NCBI GenBank assembly: GCA_039881145.1 | Contig: JAYKKI010000005.1 | Coordinates: 23,431,501 to 23,495,500 of the forward strand | Direction of reading: 5' to 3' | Length of the DNA stretch: 64,000 nucleotides | Source: Druceiella hillmani | Taxonomy: Eukaryota; Arthropoda; Insecta; Lepidoptera; Hepialidae | Shown: positions 11,932 to 22,906 of the stretch, in pieces | Numbering within the stretch: the first letter of the stretch is position 1 | How the letters are laid out: each line of letters starts with the position of its first letter | Position numbers and translations under genes: made by a program | Notes under the pieces: model-generated | The model's input: the letters and a program-made list of their open reading frames with translations, nothing else | What the model was told of the DNA's origin: nothing | Database searches by the model: none

Positions 11932-14802
11932 ATATATTTGTTTACAAATTTCGCAGTAGCGCCATTCAATCTGTAAACCATTGGCACTTATTGAAAAGAT
12001 ATCGGGTCATCTTTTGTCTTTTTACTCCTAAAAAAACAGTAAGCAAACTCGAGCCCTTGTACAGCAACCACAGCCCCAACTTTTACTTCTGTACTCTTCG
12101 AATATCCGGGCGATTAGATTTTATAAAGTGTACATTATCAAAGTTTATAAATTACATGATTAGATAAATAATTGTATGAATAATTGTATATTCCTTTAAT
12201 ATGCAAATTACAACCAAATTTCTGACAATCCTAAGCAAAATTTATTTTATTGGCCTGATGTTAAACAAAGCAAATAAAACGTAACGGTCGTAAATTACTG
12301 GACACATCCGAGCGAGAAAAAAATTAAAATAACTACAAAAACGTTAAAGATAAGGTATACAAGGCATTTCAACATAGCTAACTGCAATTTAATTTATAGG
12401 TACACCAAATTAAGGAAGATTAATTTTAATAGTTTCTTTAGTAGTTTCGAAGATATTCATAGAAACAGTTAAGACATAATTGAATCAGATCAAAGTAAAA
12501 CAAAGTGTGTGTTAAGTCAAGGGAAAGTGTACAAAGATCATAGATTTTTTATATAGACCATTTCACTTTCAAATTCTGCGTCACTAAATGTATACCTGTA
12601 AGCATTGTGTCTACTCCATATGCGAAACCAAGGAAAATAAGATTTGATATAAAGATAAGGTTTGATATCAAATGTACGGGAAATTTGTTAGATCAATTAA
12701 TACACTGGATCATTTGATTTCAGAACACTTAGCGCGTTTCATGTTATCCCCAAATAATTCCGCTAATTATTATTTATAATTTAAAAATTATTTAGTATCT
12801 AATCGTATGTTACAATTTTCATAATTTTACATTTTAACTCGACAAAATGTAAATGAAATTCTATCACGGTTTTTTCGTTCCTGAAAAAATTTTGTCAGAT
12901 AGCGGTAGTTCGTTTTGAAACTTTACTCAGTTAATAGTATAAGGTGGCGGAGATTATTAAAGTACCGCCAACTGTAGATCAACGATATATACAATAAACA
13001 ATATATATGAAGTAGATCTTATGAAGTCTAGATAACATTTTTTTCGAGTTGATTTTTATAAATGAGACCAATATGGCAGATGACCTCTATAACATCTAAA
13101 TAAATACAAACGAACACGTCAAGCAACGAAAATGCACGTAAATTATGTTTTCAAATAGTATTGAGAATAAAAAAGATTCTCAAACTTTCAAATCCTGATA
13201 ACATTAAAAAGAAAAAAATCGAAGAAATGTATATTTTTGTACATCCACACATTAATTTAGGGTTGTGTAGTAATTCCAGATATAACGCAAAAGGTTAAAT
13301 TGTTATCAGATTTTTGAATCTTTTAAATTTATCAACATAACTTTACCTAAACAATTTTCAATTGAAGTAATTTTTAAGGTGTTATGATTTTATTAAGATT
13401 AAAAGCAATTTCTAAAAAAAATCAATATCTAAATTACGATTAGTATAACATTTTATTCCACAGAGCTAAACCCAATTAATTTCATCGACAAAATTATCGA
13501 TAAGTTAATTTAACAGTCGTGTAAACGTCAAACAAATGTCATGACATAAAAACTCGGTAAATTCCCTTTTTTAAACGTATGTTTTTATTTTACGTATAAT
13601 TAGACACAATATTCTGTAAATTGCTTTGTGTAAAATAGTAATTTCTCTCCGAACTTTTGAAAATAAATAGAAAATTACTATATCAATTCTTTACAACTTA
13701 CCTGTGAAATGTACATTTATCTTTTTAGGTGTATAGTATTACAATCAAGAACAGAGCGTATAACCATTGTTCTAGATACACTTATTTTAATAATATAATA
13801 ACAGCGAAACGCAATTTTCCGTCTGATTCTAGGTGGCTCTTGCGTTGCAAAAAATAGTTCCAACGATTTTTATTTCGATGTCTCTTTTTAAAATATAACA
13901 TCACTATTATGTACCGTCGCGCTAGCTCTTGCTTTTATTCATCTATTTATTATATTAAGTCTATAACAAAAATATACCGACGAAAGTTCTGAGTGAAGTT
14001 TATGAAGGCCGAACGATAAAGCTTTCCTTCGTTAACTAGTTTTAACTTACAAAAGTTTCTTGGAAAATCGTTTCACTAAATGTAAATTATTATAAAAAGA
14101 AAGCTAAAAGTCTTTGGAACTGAGTAAAAACTAAGTAACCTACTTCATTCTTCGCTAATAAAATTAAATTTTGTAGGACCATTTCTTGTAAAGGTGAATT
14201 TGTTGCTAACAGATTTTCCTAACTTTACTTTTTAACTAACCTCTTTCTAGGTTAAATTAGAAGCAAGGCAACGATAAGCGTTAAATTTTATTGTATTTTA
14301 GAGCCTTTTCTGTCTGTAAAATATTAAGGTGTTAAAAATAGTTAAAATTTTAAATAAAGAAAATACCAATGTTGTAAATATATCTGCCAGTAGACGTATA
14401 TAGTTATGTATGGATCAAAAGTAAATTATTACATTGGACACTTTAACAAATGGAACTATTTATTCTGTGCATTTCAAAAGACCTTCACGCAACCCCTAAA
14501 AATAATTCAATTTAAACTCAAGCCAACAAATATTCCAAAATATTGACAAAGAAATAATTGAAAACGTGCAAACAATTGAAATTGTGCATCAACTGTCATT
14601 GACGTGTACTATTTTCATTGCGAAAATTGATGAAAATTTGTTTAATAACCATGCAAGCTACTGACTGCGCTGTCAGGTCAATTATATAATATTATCTTTC
14701 GATTTATTATTAATTTTCATTCCCCATTTTTTATCTTCCGGTGAATTCATTAGTAAATGATGCGATACTTACTTGCACAAAAACTTTTTATTGAGCAGGT
14801 CT
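11932..14802. other. AT-rich sequence, no gene seen
   Basis: About 2.9 kb with no recognised exon or element. An 82-codon plus-strand frame (11919-12167) begins inside the foldback and carries no motif. Confidence 0.5.
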
Positions 14803-15345
14803 ATTTTTTACCCGAGCACGACAGAGGAGGGTTATGAATTTCACAGGCTCTGTATGTATGTATATGAGTAAGTTTATTTCCTCTTACAGACTAAACTACT
14901 AAAGCGATTTCAATAAATGGAGTATCCTTAGATTCGTCTTAGTCCAGAGAGTATCCTAGGGTATATCAAGTTATGAATTTTGCAGGCTATGTGCTTATGT
15001 GTGTACGTTTTAACCTCATGCAGACTAAACTACTAAAATGATTTTAAAAAAATGGGGTATCCTTAAATTCGTCTTGATTTAGAGTGTCTTAGGGTAAGTA
15101 ACGTAATGAATTTCACAGGCTATGTGATAATAAATTATTGTATTTCATGATAATTAGTGTATTCCTTGTAATGCATGTGAGCAAATTTGTTTCCTCGTAC
15201 AGACTAAACTACTAAAGGGATTTCAACAAATGAGGTGTCCTTACATTCGTCATGATCCAGAGAGTATCGTAGGGTATATAACGTTATGACTTTCACAGGC
15301 TATATATGTATGTATTTCATGTTTCACAGCTATTTTTTTCCGTAG
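14803..15345 (+). repeat. R1 repeat array, three tandem monomers
   Basis: Monomers begin at 'ttatgaatttcacaggct'-type blocks at 14832, 14971, 15104 and 15284, so periods are about 139, 133 and 180 bases; the last includes an extra AT-rich insert. Each monomer carries 'agactaaactactaaa', 'atttcaacaaatgaggtgt' and 'agagtatcctagggtata'. The array is flanked by 'tacccgagcacgacagagg' upstream and 'ccgtagtcggattttag' downstream. The minus-strand copy at 690-945 has one monomer with the same type of ends, so this is a dispersed element with variable internal copy number. No open frame is present. Confidence 0.8.
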
Positions 15346-15649
15346 TCGGATTTTAGTTTTTCTTCTTGTGAAAGATGTGGACGTAAAAATGATGTGTCTT
15401 GTATTAGTATTCATTCTCACAAATCAGGAAAAAATTACGTGATGCAGTATCATATATGGTTCCGTTATAATATTTGCTCTATATATAAGGTTTAAATCGG
15501 CTGTAGTTGAGATTCCTTTAGGAAATTGTTTGAAATAAAAAGTTTAAAGGATGGACAAGGAATACAGATAGCAACTTGGTATCAGAAAATACCTCAAATG
15601 TTTTGCTATATAACAGTAAATCCAAGTGAAAAAGGTATCACCCAACGGG
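15346..15649. other. AT-rich sequence, nothing recognised
   Basis: No gene or repeat supported. Confidence 0.5.
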
Positions 15650-15699
15650 GTTTCTGTGCAGACGAGGTCAATATCTTTTGACCTCGTCTGCACAGAAAC
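15650..15699. repeat. Perfect 21-bp hairpin
   Basis: Arms 15650-15670 and 15679-15699 are perfect inverted repeats (gtttctgtgcagacgaggtca) around an 8-base loop. The stem is GC-rich compared with its surroundings. It could be a MITE remnant or a snap-back insertion. The stem is perfect and rather short for a typical animal microRNA precursor. Confidence 0.85.
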
Positions 15700-17268
15700 T
15701 TTACGTACACACTAATATTATTCGTCGAGAATATAAATCGTAATAAAGTAAACCTATCTTGCTCATAACATTTAAAAAAGCTCATTGTTATTTGTTTGTT
15801 TTCTCATAATAATTAAAAATCGACCTAAACAAAAAAAATTAAAATTGTTTTAATAAAATCCAACAGAGAGTAAAATTTAATTCAAAGAGTTATTGAAAAA
15901 TATACATTTCATAAGTCTCAATTTCTATTTTTCTCTATATTGTATTCTCTTATAAAATGTTCAAATTTGAAATGTTATCAAGATCGCATATTTTTTTCTT
16001 TTCTGGAAAACTTCGATATGGTGAGTTTGATGTGAAAAATTATGAACGATTTTCGTTATTTCTAATATTAAAATTTGCTCGAAAATAAACTGAGATAAAC
16101 ATTTAACAAATGTTATATCAAATTTACAATAAGCAATTCATACACCTCGAAGTCGTAAAGGACTGTTCTCTCCTGGATTACAAAACTAAAAATAAAACCA
16201 TACTTAAACATATAGTCTTGCTGACGATTGCGTTCGTACGATAAAAGATTTTTATCTATTATTCATACTTTATAATACTCCAAAATACACTGATTCATTA
16301 TTATCTTCCATTACTCATATATAGGAACAAAACATTAACATATATTGTAAACCACTCGGGAGAAGACAGTAACTCCCTGTCGATATTACTTTAAAACTTC
16401 GTTCACACATTATTCTACATGATTCATATCACATTTTGTAAATATTTAAATGTTACTCTGTTCCAAATTTCACAAAAATCTGATTGCTACCCAAGTATCC
16501 ATTCTGCAGACTTACAACACTACTGCTTATACAGATTACGACATGTTTTTAACTAAAATTTTGCCCTTAAACATACCTAATATCCAATTCCTATATCCCA
16601 TTCTTAACGGCTATAAGTTAATCCTTGCAGCACAATTTCATAATACCCCAACGGACAAGTACCCTATCAACTGTCAGTGCCAGCAAATGTCTCAAATGAT
16701 ATGCATCGTATGTAATTTGATTACTTCTCACACGCGGGTGGATTTAGGGGCCAGATTGGGATTACCGATTCCTGTATTTATTTAATTATTTTGTAAATAA
16801 ACGAAAAACAATCATATAAAAATGTAATTAACCATATTATTTTATTACAAATTTTAAATGGTCGACGATTACTATACCACCTCGACAACCTTTGCCGTTC
16901 ACCTTGTTAAGAATTCAAAAATGTATAATTATTGTGAAATATATGAAATTGATTAGTAAACACTATATACATAATTGCAATAAACAATGGGTGATTGAGA
17001 TTTTTAACAATAGAAAAACTGCAGTCAGTCAACTTTGCGATCGAATCAAACGGCAACTCGCACGACGACTAAATAATCGAGATATTTTTCGATTATTTTG
17101 AATCGACAGAAACAACACAAAAAAAACGCTTAACCATTGCACGTGATGTGTAGCAGCACAAAAATGACATCATGTTTCTGATTCTAATATAGTTACTGTT
17201 AAAATTTAGTTAAATTTTAAATTAAGCGTTATATTCAATATTTAAAATATATGCGTAAAAATAAGTAT
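15700..17268. other. AT-rich sequence with an unassigned 111-codon frame
   Basis: The only long frame is plus 16450-16785, starting MLLCSKFHKNLI and ending LGLPIPVFI. The strand is pyrimidine-rich there, which lowers the chance of stop codons. I see no domain, signal peptide or splice context. I regard it as probably not coding. Confidence 0.45.
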
Positions 17269-17290
17269 ACATTTTGTTATAACAAAATGT
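17269..17290. repeat. 22-bp perfect palindrome
   Basis: The sequence 'acattttgtt at aacaaaatgt' is identical to its reverse complement over 22 bases with no loop. Chance occurrence is possible in AT-rich DNA. Confidence 0.7.
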
Positions 17291-19241
17291 CAATTTTCTC
17301 AACATTTTAATCCACATCTGAAATAATTAAAACATTAACATAAAATGCCAAAATCTTCACATTTCAATGTCTTTGACATTCTTTATAACTAAAAGAGTGT
17401 CTCACATATTCAAGATCTGTATTTGCTCTCAATTCCTAATATCATCCTTGCTCTATAAAAAGATAATTAATTGCAATCTGTAATAGTAAAAGCAAAAGTA
17501 ATCATTTTTATCTCTAATATTTAAAGAACTCTCTAATTCTAGCTAGATTCATCCATCACAACTTCTACATTCTATTTAATTGCTGATAATGTGGACCAGT
17601 ATTCAAATTTGACATTAGAAGAAAAATAAAAAAAAATAAAATAAAACAGAAAATACTAATTACAAAATGGTGCTAAGCGATCGCCTTCTGCGTCGGCACT
17701 TCTCTTCTTTTTAAGTCACATTCATTCTGATAATATTTATTCATGAACTTTGTCAATCATCAGAATTATTTTAAAGTACTTAGAAGCACAGTACCATTGT
17801 AGATTACATTATCAACAAAATTTAAGAACAAATTTGAAAAAAGACTATTTTAATATTTAAATGAATTTATAGTCGTGTAGATTAAAATTAAACTGTATGT
17901 AGGCCCGTAAACAGAGTTTACTATTAAATACTATAAATGTCTATTTATTACATTATACCTTCTCCCATATTATATAATTGATGATTGTTGTGAATTATAT
18001 GTGCAATTGATAATCAGCCATGAGAAGAAAACCATATATCCTCATACATTTTTGTTTATAGTATCTGAACCATTCTATTTGTCGTCTTTTTATATCGTTC
18101 TTATGACGTTCTACGTCAATTATAATACAATATGGTTTCTGGGATACATCACAAGATTTGCAATAGTTTAATTCCTATTTTCACACGAATTACATTTTAT
18201 GACTAAACTATGACTGTGCCAGTTTCAAATCATTTAACAAATTGACGACCACAATTATTTAACTTATTTTTAAGATATTTCCTGATCTATTCACTAGTGT
18301 TGAACGTCAACAATCGATTATATTCATACTGCTTCTTTTAAATTATTTGGCAGAATAATATATTACTTTAAAAAAGGGTTGATAAATGGTATTTCATTAC
18401 ATTTTGTAGGGACAGTAATGCGACTTGTTCTTCGATTATATTCACACACATTATTTTACGGTTCGGAAGGAAAATCGTGAAATGTTTTCCCTGCTAGCAT
18501 TAGTTCTTTCTCTATTCATTTTTCGTGCGTCTCTGGACAGGAACAGTGCTTGTTATATTTCTGTGAACAGAAAAAATTAACACTAAACAGAAAAAATTTA
18601 CTGAAAATAGGTGTTACCGTAATTATATTTTATATCTATGAACAAAATTAAATTATGACATTTTTTTTCAATTGGTATTTAACTTCCTGTATATAAACAA
18701 TCAAACTATCTGGACATAATTTTCTTTATCATTCTTTTATTATCGATATTTCTTAATACCTTTTTTTACCTTCGAAACTACACTGTCTTCAATATTGATT
18801 ACATCCCATTTAAATATAATTGTAATCTTGTTTTGCATTATCGAAATCTCTTTTGCATACGCCATTATTAATTAAACAGAATAGCTGTTCCACTAGATTT
18901 GATAAGCTTTTTCAATTAGAGTAACTTAAATGATCAATGATTATCATAAAGATTATTCTTGCCTGAAAGGAATCCATTCGACGAAATTTTGCTCTTGTAT
19001 GCAAGCAAACATCTCCGCTTACAATAAGCTGTATGTCGATGTACATACATACATATATACGAGTATAATTTCATTCGTCAACTGCAAGTCAAGTGCACTT
19101 CACGAGCGCAGCTGCATTTCAATTACCATTGTAGAGCGACATATGGCTCGTTCGTGTGCACGCGAACTGTATGTTATGTAATGTTCATACGAGCTGTATT
19201 GCGGTGAACCAAATCCATAATATGATAATGAACATAATGTG

Positions 19242-19243
<2 letters not shown>
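17291..19243. other. AT-rich sequence, no supported gene
   Basis: There is a slightly GC-richer patch at 19080-19190 (E-box-like cagctg and CG dinucleotides) that might be regulatory. No exon is recognised. Confidence 0.5.

Positions 19244-19306
<63 letters not shown>
19244..19306. repeat. (AT)n microsatellite
   Basis: Uninterrupted AT dinucleotides over about 62 bases, abutting the MITE to the right. Confidence 0.95.
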
Positions 19307-19312
<6 letters not shown>

Positions 19313-19445
19313 TAAGCAAGTACGATGTAATAATATTTACATACGGTGTATGCAGTTTTACACAGATATTTTTATTTGAATGGCTGCATTCTAACAAAAA
19401 GTGTTCCAACCAAACATACCTGTAATCGTACTTGCTTATTTAATT
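19306..19445. mobile_element. TTAA-flanked MITE, about 130 bp
   Basis: Perfect 21-bp terminal inverted repeats occupy 19306-19326 and 19425-19445. Each contains TTAA (19308-19311 and 19440-19443), so the element proper would be about 19312-19439 starting 'ataagcaagtacgat' and flanked by TTAA duplications. TTAA targets are typical of piggyBac-type and some other DNA transposons. The termini do not begin with the CCY seen in known piggyBac ends, so the family is uncertain. It is noncoding. Confidence 0.75.
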
Positions 19446-20214
19446 CCGAATTATTAATGTGAATGCATTGTAAGAAAGTTTTATTGAATGGTTTAAAAAT
19501 TTCATTTATTTTGTAATAAAGTTTAAGTTAATTCGTAAATTGTCGAAGGCTGGGATTAAATTATTACTATCATTCTTTCAAACCGCCGCAATATGCGAAA
19601 TAAGTAATTTGTAATAATATAAAAAAATAGATATTGAGAAATTATAAATTTAAAAGAAGTATATAAATAAGTTACGATTGATAAAATAAGATTAATTAAA
19701 TAAAACATAACTAATTACATAAAAATAAATATAAAGAATAAAGTTACCAAATGCGTTCTATGGTTAACTCTATGTTCTTTGACATCGGACGCAGTATGTA
19801 GTTGTAACAACTGTATCGGAATGTTTAATTTATCTTCATTCTATATTTTAGTTTAAGTTTAAATTTTAAAAAATTAAACTGTTGCCCCTAATTATTATCA
19901 GATTTCATAGATGAAAACTGAGTTAAACGGGAAATACTTATATGCATATTACAGTTAATCCATATTTAATAATTTATTCACTTTGATCCTTTACAAACGC
20001 ATCAACGTGAATTCCAATCTCTTCAATTAACTCTTTTTCCTCCAGGACATTCAAAGGCCATAAATTATTAATTATATTTAATTATGTAGCCAAAGAGTTA
20101 GATTGCTATCCCGATATCGATTTTGCACAGTAAACCCACAAATACGTCAGAGACCAGCGTCCAGATCCGTTAGGCAAGAATATATTTCGTGATGCGAGTA
20201 TTTCGTGTACATAT
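19446..20214. other. AT-rich sequence, nothing recognised
   Basis: No gene or repeat supported. Confidence 0.55.
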
Positions 20215-20258
20215 ACCGTTGAATGTTTAAACGTATGAAAGTTTAAACATTTAACGGT
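20215..20258. repeat. 18-bp hairpin
   Basis: Arms 20215-20232 (accgttgaatgtttaaac) and 20241-20258 pair with a single mismatch around an 8-base loop. Confidence 0.75.
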
Positions 20259-20501
20259 GCGTAGTATCTCTGTTGAACCATTCACAATTATTAATTACTA
20301 TTCTTCAGTATATATCCTTCACAGGCCCAGGAGAACAACTAAAAAAAATGTTTCCTCTCAAACGATATGAAATGTCAAAATGAAACTTATTTAATGAATG
20401 TTCCAATTTTTCACTTTTGTACTTTCGAAAGTATCGATAGAAGGATACGCAATTTTCAGATATTTCAGAAAAAAATTTAAAAACTCTTTTTTCGAACGAC
20501 T

Positions 20502-20527
20502 TATATATATATATATATATATATATA
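20502..20527. repeat. Short (AT)n microsatellite
   Basis: Thirteen AT dinucleotides. It creates the Tyr-Ile run in a minus-strand frame of 101 codons (20305-20610), which I do not consider a gene. Confidence 0.9.
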
Positions 20528-21609
20528 TCTAAGTTAGAAATATCTATACGTAATCTCTTCAAATTATATGTATTTAACATTTGTAATTTAGAAGGGTGAC
20601 AGCCTAACACAGGAACAACCTATCGCGGCACTAGAGTTCTGTTCGGGTACGAAACCTAAAAAAAAATCAAACGATGCAATGGAAGACGCAAAGGCAATAA
20701 AAGACAGAGAATTTTGAAAACAGAGCAAATAATCGAATTGTCTTGTTTGATGTTGTAAAGAAATCCAAAGCCGTAAAAAGCTGTTAAACCGAAGAAGATA
20801 TTTGAGAATGTCTAATACTAACTTGTTAATTTCATTCTTATAAAACGTATCTTCTAAAACAAAATTTTGTTTACACTTTTAAACTTTTTTCTTCTTTTCT
20901 TAATTCAAATATTAATGTAGAAATACTGTGCAGTACGTATGTAATAACGGTGTCTACTCTCGTTTGTTTCATACTAACCAATTAAAAAATCAAAATGCGT
21001 ACAGTACACTCCAATTTCATATTTTCAAAAACACGGATAATGGAAATGATTCTAAAATTTAGTAACGTATTATTTGCTTGACTTAAAATTGTATTCAAGA
21101 AGATAGTATAAGAAAAAATTCACAACAAATTAATTCCTTCCGACCGTACCAAACATGCACGTCATCCTGCCCGTAATAAATTTCGAAACTTTGCAAGTAC
21201 GCTACGCCCAATCCAGCATCCCAACGGATATCCGCATGCCATAAATCATTCATAAAATGCTAAATCTTAAAATATCTACGCCGCAACCACCGATGCAGAT
21301 AATTTTGGCTGGTGGTCAAACGTCTTAACAACGTTGGGAAAAAGCTGCTGATAATGGGCGTCGACAACCTTTTATTTTTCACAAGTGAGCATATATCTGT
21401 AATATTAATATTTCATACTTTTTTCACCTTCACTTAAGCTTTCAATAAGATATTTATTATTTTAACAAGAATATATAATACGCTAAGATGCACATATTTC
21501 TCGCGAAACGCATACCAGTATATAATGTCGCAAGAACATTTTACTGTTGGACTTGGTAAATGTTTGTAATGTTGGGCTCATAAGCATTAATCAAAGCAGA
21601 GCCGCAATT
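20528..21609. other. AT-rich sequence, no gene seen
   Basis: A mildly richer patch at 21140-21370 shows no coding frame or known element. Confidence 0.5.
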
Positions 21610-21660
21610 CTCCCCCCCAGCCCCCCCTCCACCCCAAACCCCCTCTCCCCCTCTCCTCCA
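21610..21660. repeat. Polypyrimidine C-rich tract
   Basis: About 50 bases made almost only of C and T, with seven C-runs of four or more. The complementary strand has matching G-runs and could form a G-quadruplex; the C strand could form an i-motif. Confidence 0.85.
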
Positions 21661-21756
21661 CGAAGTTTCAATCTCGTTGTACGAACGCAAGACAATTTGT
21701 TACAGATTTGTATGAAGGGTAGTTTAATCAGATTTTTGTCAGGAAAATTTGATTCA

Positions 21757-21797
21757 TATTGTTTGACTTATAACAATGTGTTACAAGTCAAACAATA
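21757..21797. repeat. 19-bp hairpin with 3-base loop
   Basis: Arms 21757-21775 (tattgtttgacttataaca) and 21779-21797 pair with one mismatch around 'atg'. Confidence 0.8.
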
Positions 21798-22025
21798 GTC
21801 GTATGAAAAGTTTTGGAGAAAATCGTTGAACATATTTAAACAAGTCGATTCTTCATTTTTAAACTGGGAAAAAATTAAAGAGCAGCTAAATACATTTAGA
21901 AAATGCCGCTAAATATCAAATTTTACGCGGCTAATTCTGGTGATTTGGATTCATGCTGTACAATAAATTTTGTCGAGGTTGTATTTCTGGACGATTTCAA
22001 TATTTACTAACTTCTTACATCGATG

Positions 22026-22428
22026 AAACCCCGCTCACTTGAAGTTAAATTATTATGTTTTTAATATTACTCTAATTTATTTATTACCGTCAAATTAACG
22101 TTATTGACATTACTATTTTAATAAAACCCCGCTCACTTGAAGTTAAATTATTATGTTTTGAATATTACTCTAATTTATTTATTAACGTCAAATTAACGTT
22201 ACTGACATTACTATTTTAATAAAACCCCGCTCACTTGAAGTTAAATTATTATGTTTTGAATATTACTCTAATTTATTTATTAACGTCAAATTAACGTTAC
22301 TGACATTACTATTTTAATAAAACCCCGCTCACTTGAAGTTAAATTATTATGTTTTGAATATTACCTTAATTTATTTATTTACGTCAAATTAACGTTACTG
22401 ACATTATTATTTTAATAATATTTTAACA
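22026..22428. repeat. 98-bp tandem array, four copies
   Basis: Units start with 'aaaccccgctcacttgaag' at 22026, 22124, 22222 and 22320, giving an exact period of 98. Copies two and three are almost identical; the first and last have a few substitutions. Each unit contains 'acgtcaaattaacgtta', a near-palindrome. The array ends directly at the target-site duplication of the foldback element at 22440. Confidence 0.95.
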
Positions 22429-22439
22429 TCTTTTAAGCT

Positions 22440-22895
22440 CACAATTAAATGAAACTACGTGATGTAGTATTATTTCTACTTTCTTTAATTTCTTTACCAC
22501 GACCTAGGTTTCGTTGTATCACAACATCTTCAGGTGGGATATTAGCAAAGATTAACTCTTAGGAACATCCAACAGCATTTATATGTTTTAAACACAATAG
22601 CGGAAGACTGCTTTGTGCGGATTTTTCCATGTTTATGTTAGTGAGTTTATTGCAGGGGCGCAGACTAGGTTTTATTATGTTACAGAGAGTTATACAATAT
22701 ACCAGTATTTTAGTGAGGGTAATAAATTCAATTGTTGTTATTATGTGAGGTTATACCCTACCTGAAGATGTTGTAATACAACGAAACCTAGGTCGTGGTA
22801 AAGAAATTAAAGAAAGTAGAAATAATACTACATCACATAGTTTCATTTAATTGTGAATAATGAATTTCTACAAAATTAACGCCAAATATATTCAA
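22440..22895. mobile_element. Foldback element FB, copy 1 (long form)
   Basis: Inverted arms of about 95 bases occupy 22440-22535 and 22760-22854. They share 'aatgaaactacgtgatgtag', 'ttctactttctttaatttct' and 'cgacctaggtttcgttgtat'. The right side extends a further 41 bases, ending 'cgccaaatatattcaa'. Direct repeats 'tcttttaagct' (22429-22439 and 22896-22906) flank it, consistent with an 11-bp target duplication. The 225-bp middle has no coding frame; part of it, 'aacatccaacagcattta', recurs at 34627-34652. No transposase is visible, so mobility would need help in trans. Confidence 0.85.
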
Positions 22896-22906
22896 TCTTT
22901 TAAGCT

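Noticed and set aside
16450..16785. 111-codon plus frame
   Set aside because: The pyrimidine-rich strand lowers stop frequency; no motif, no splice or promoter context.
20305..20610. 101-codon minus frame
   Set aside because: Contains a Tyr-Ile run from the AT microsatellite; no motif.
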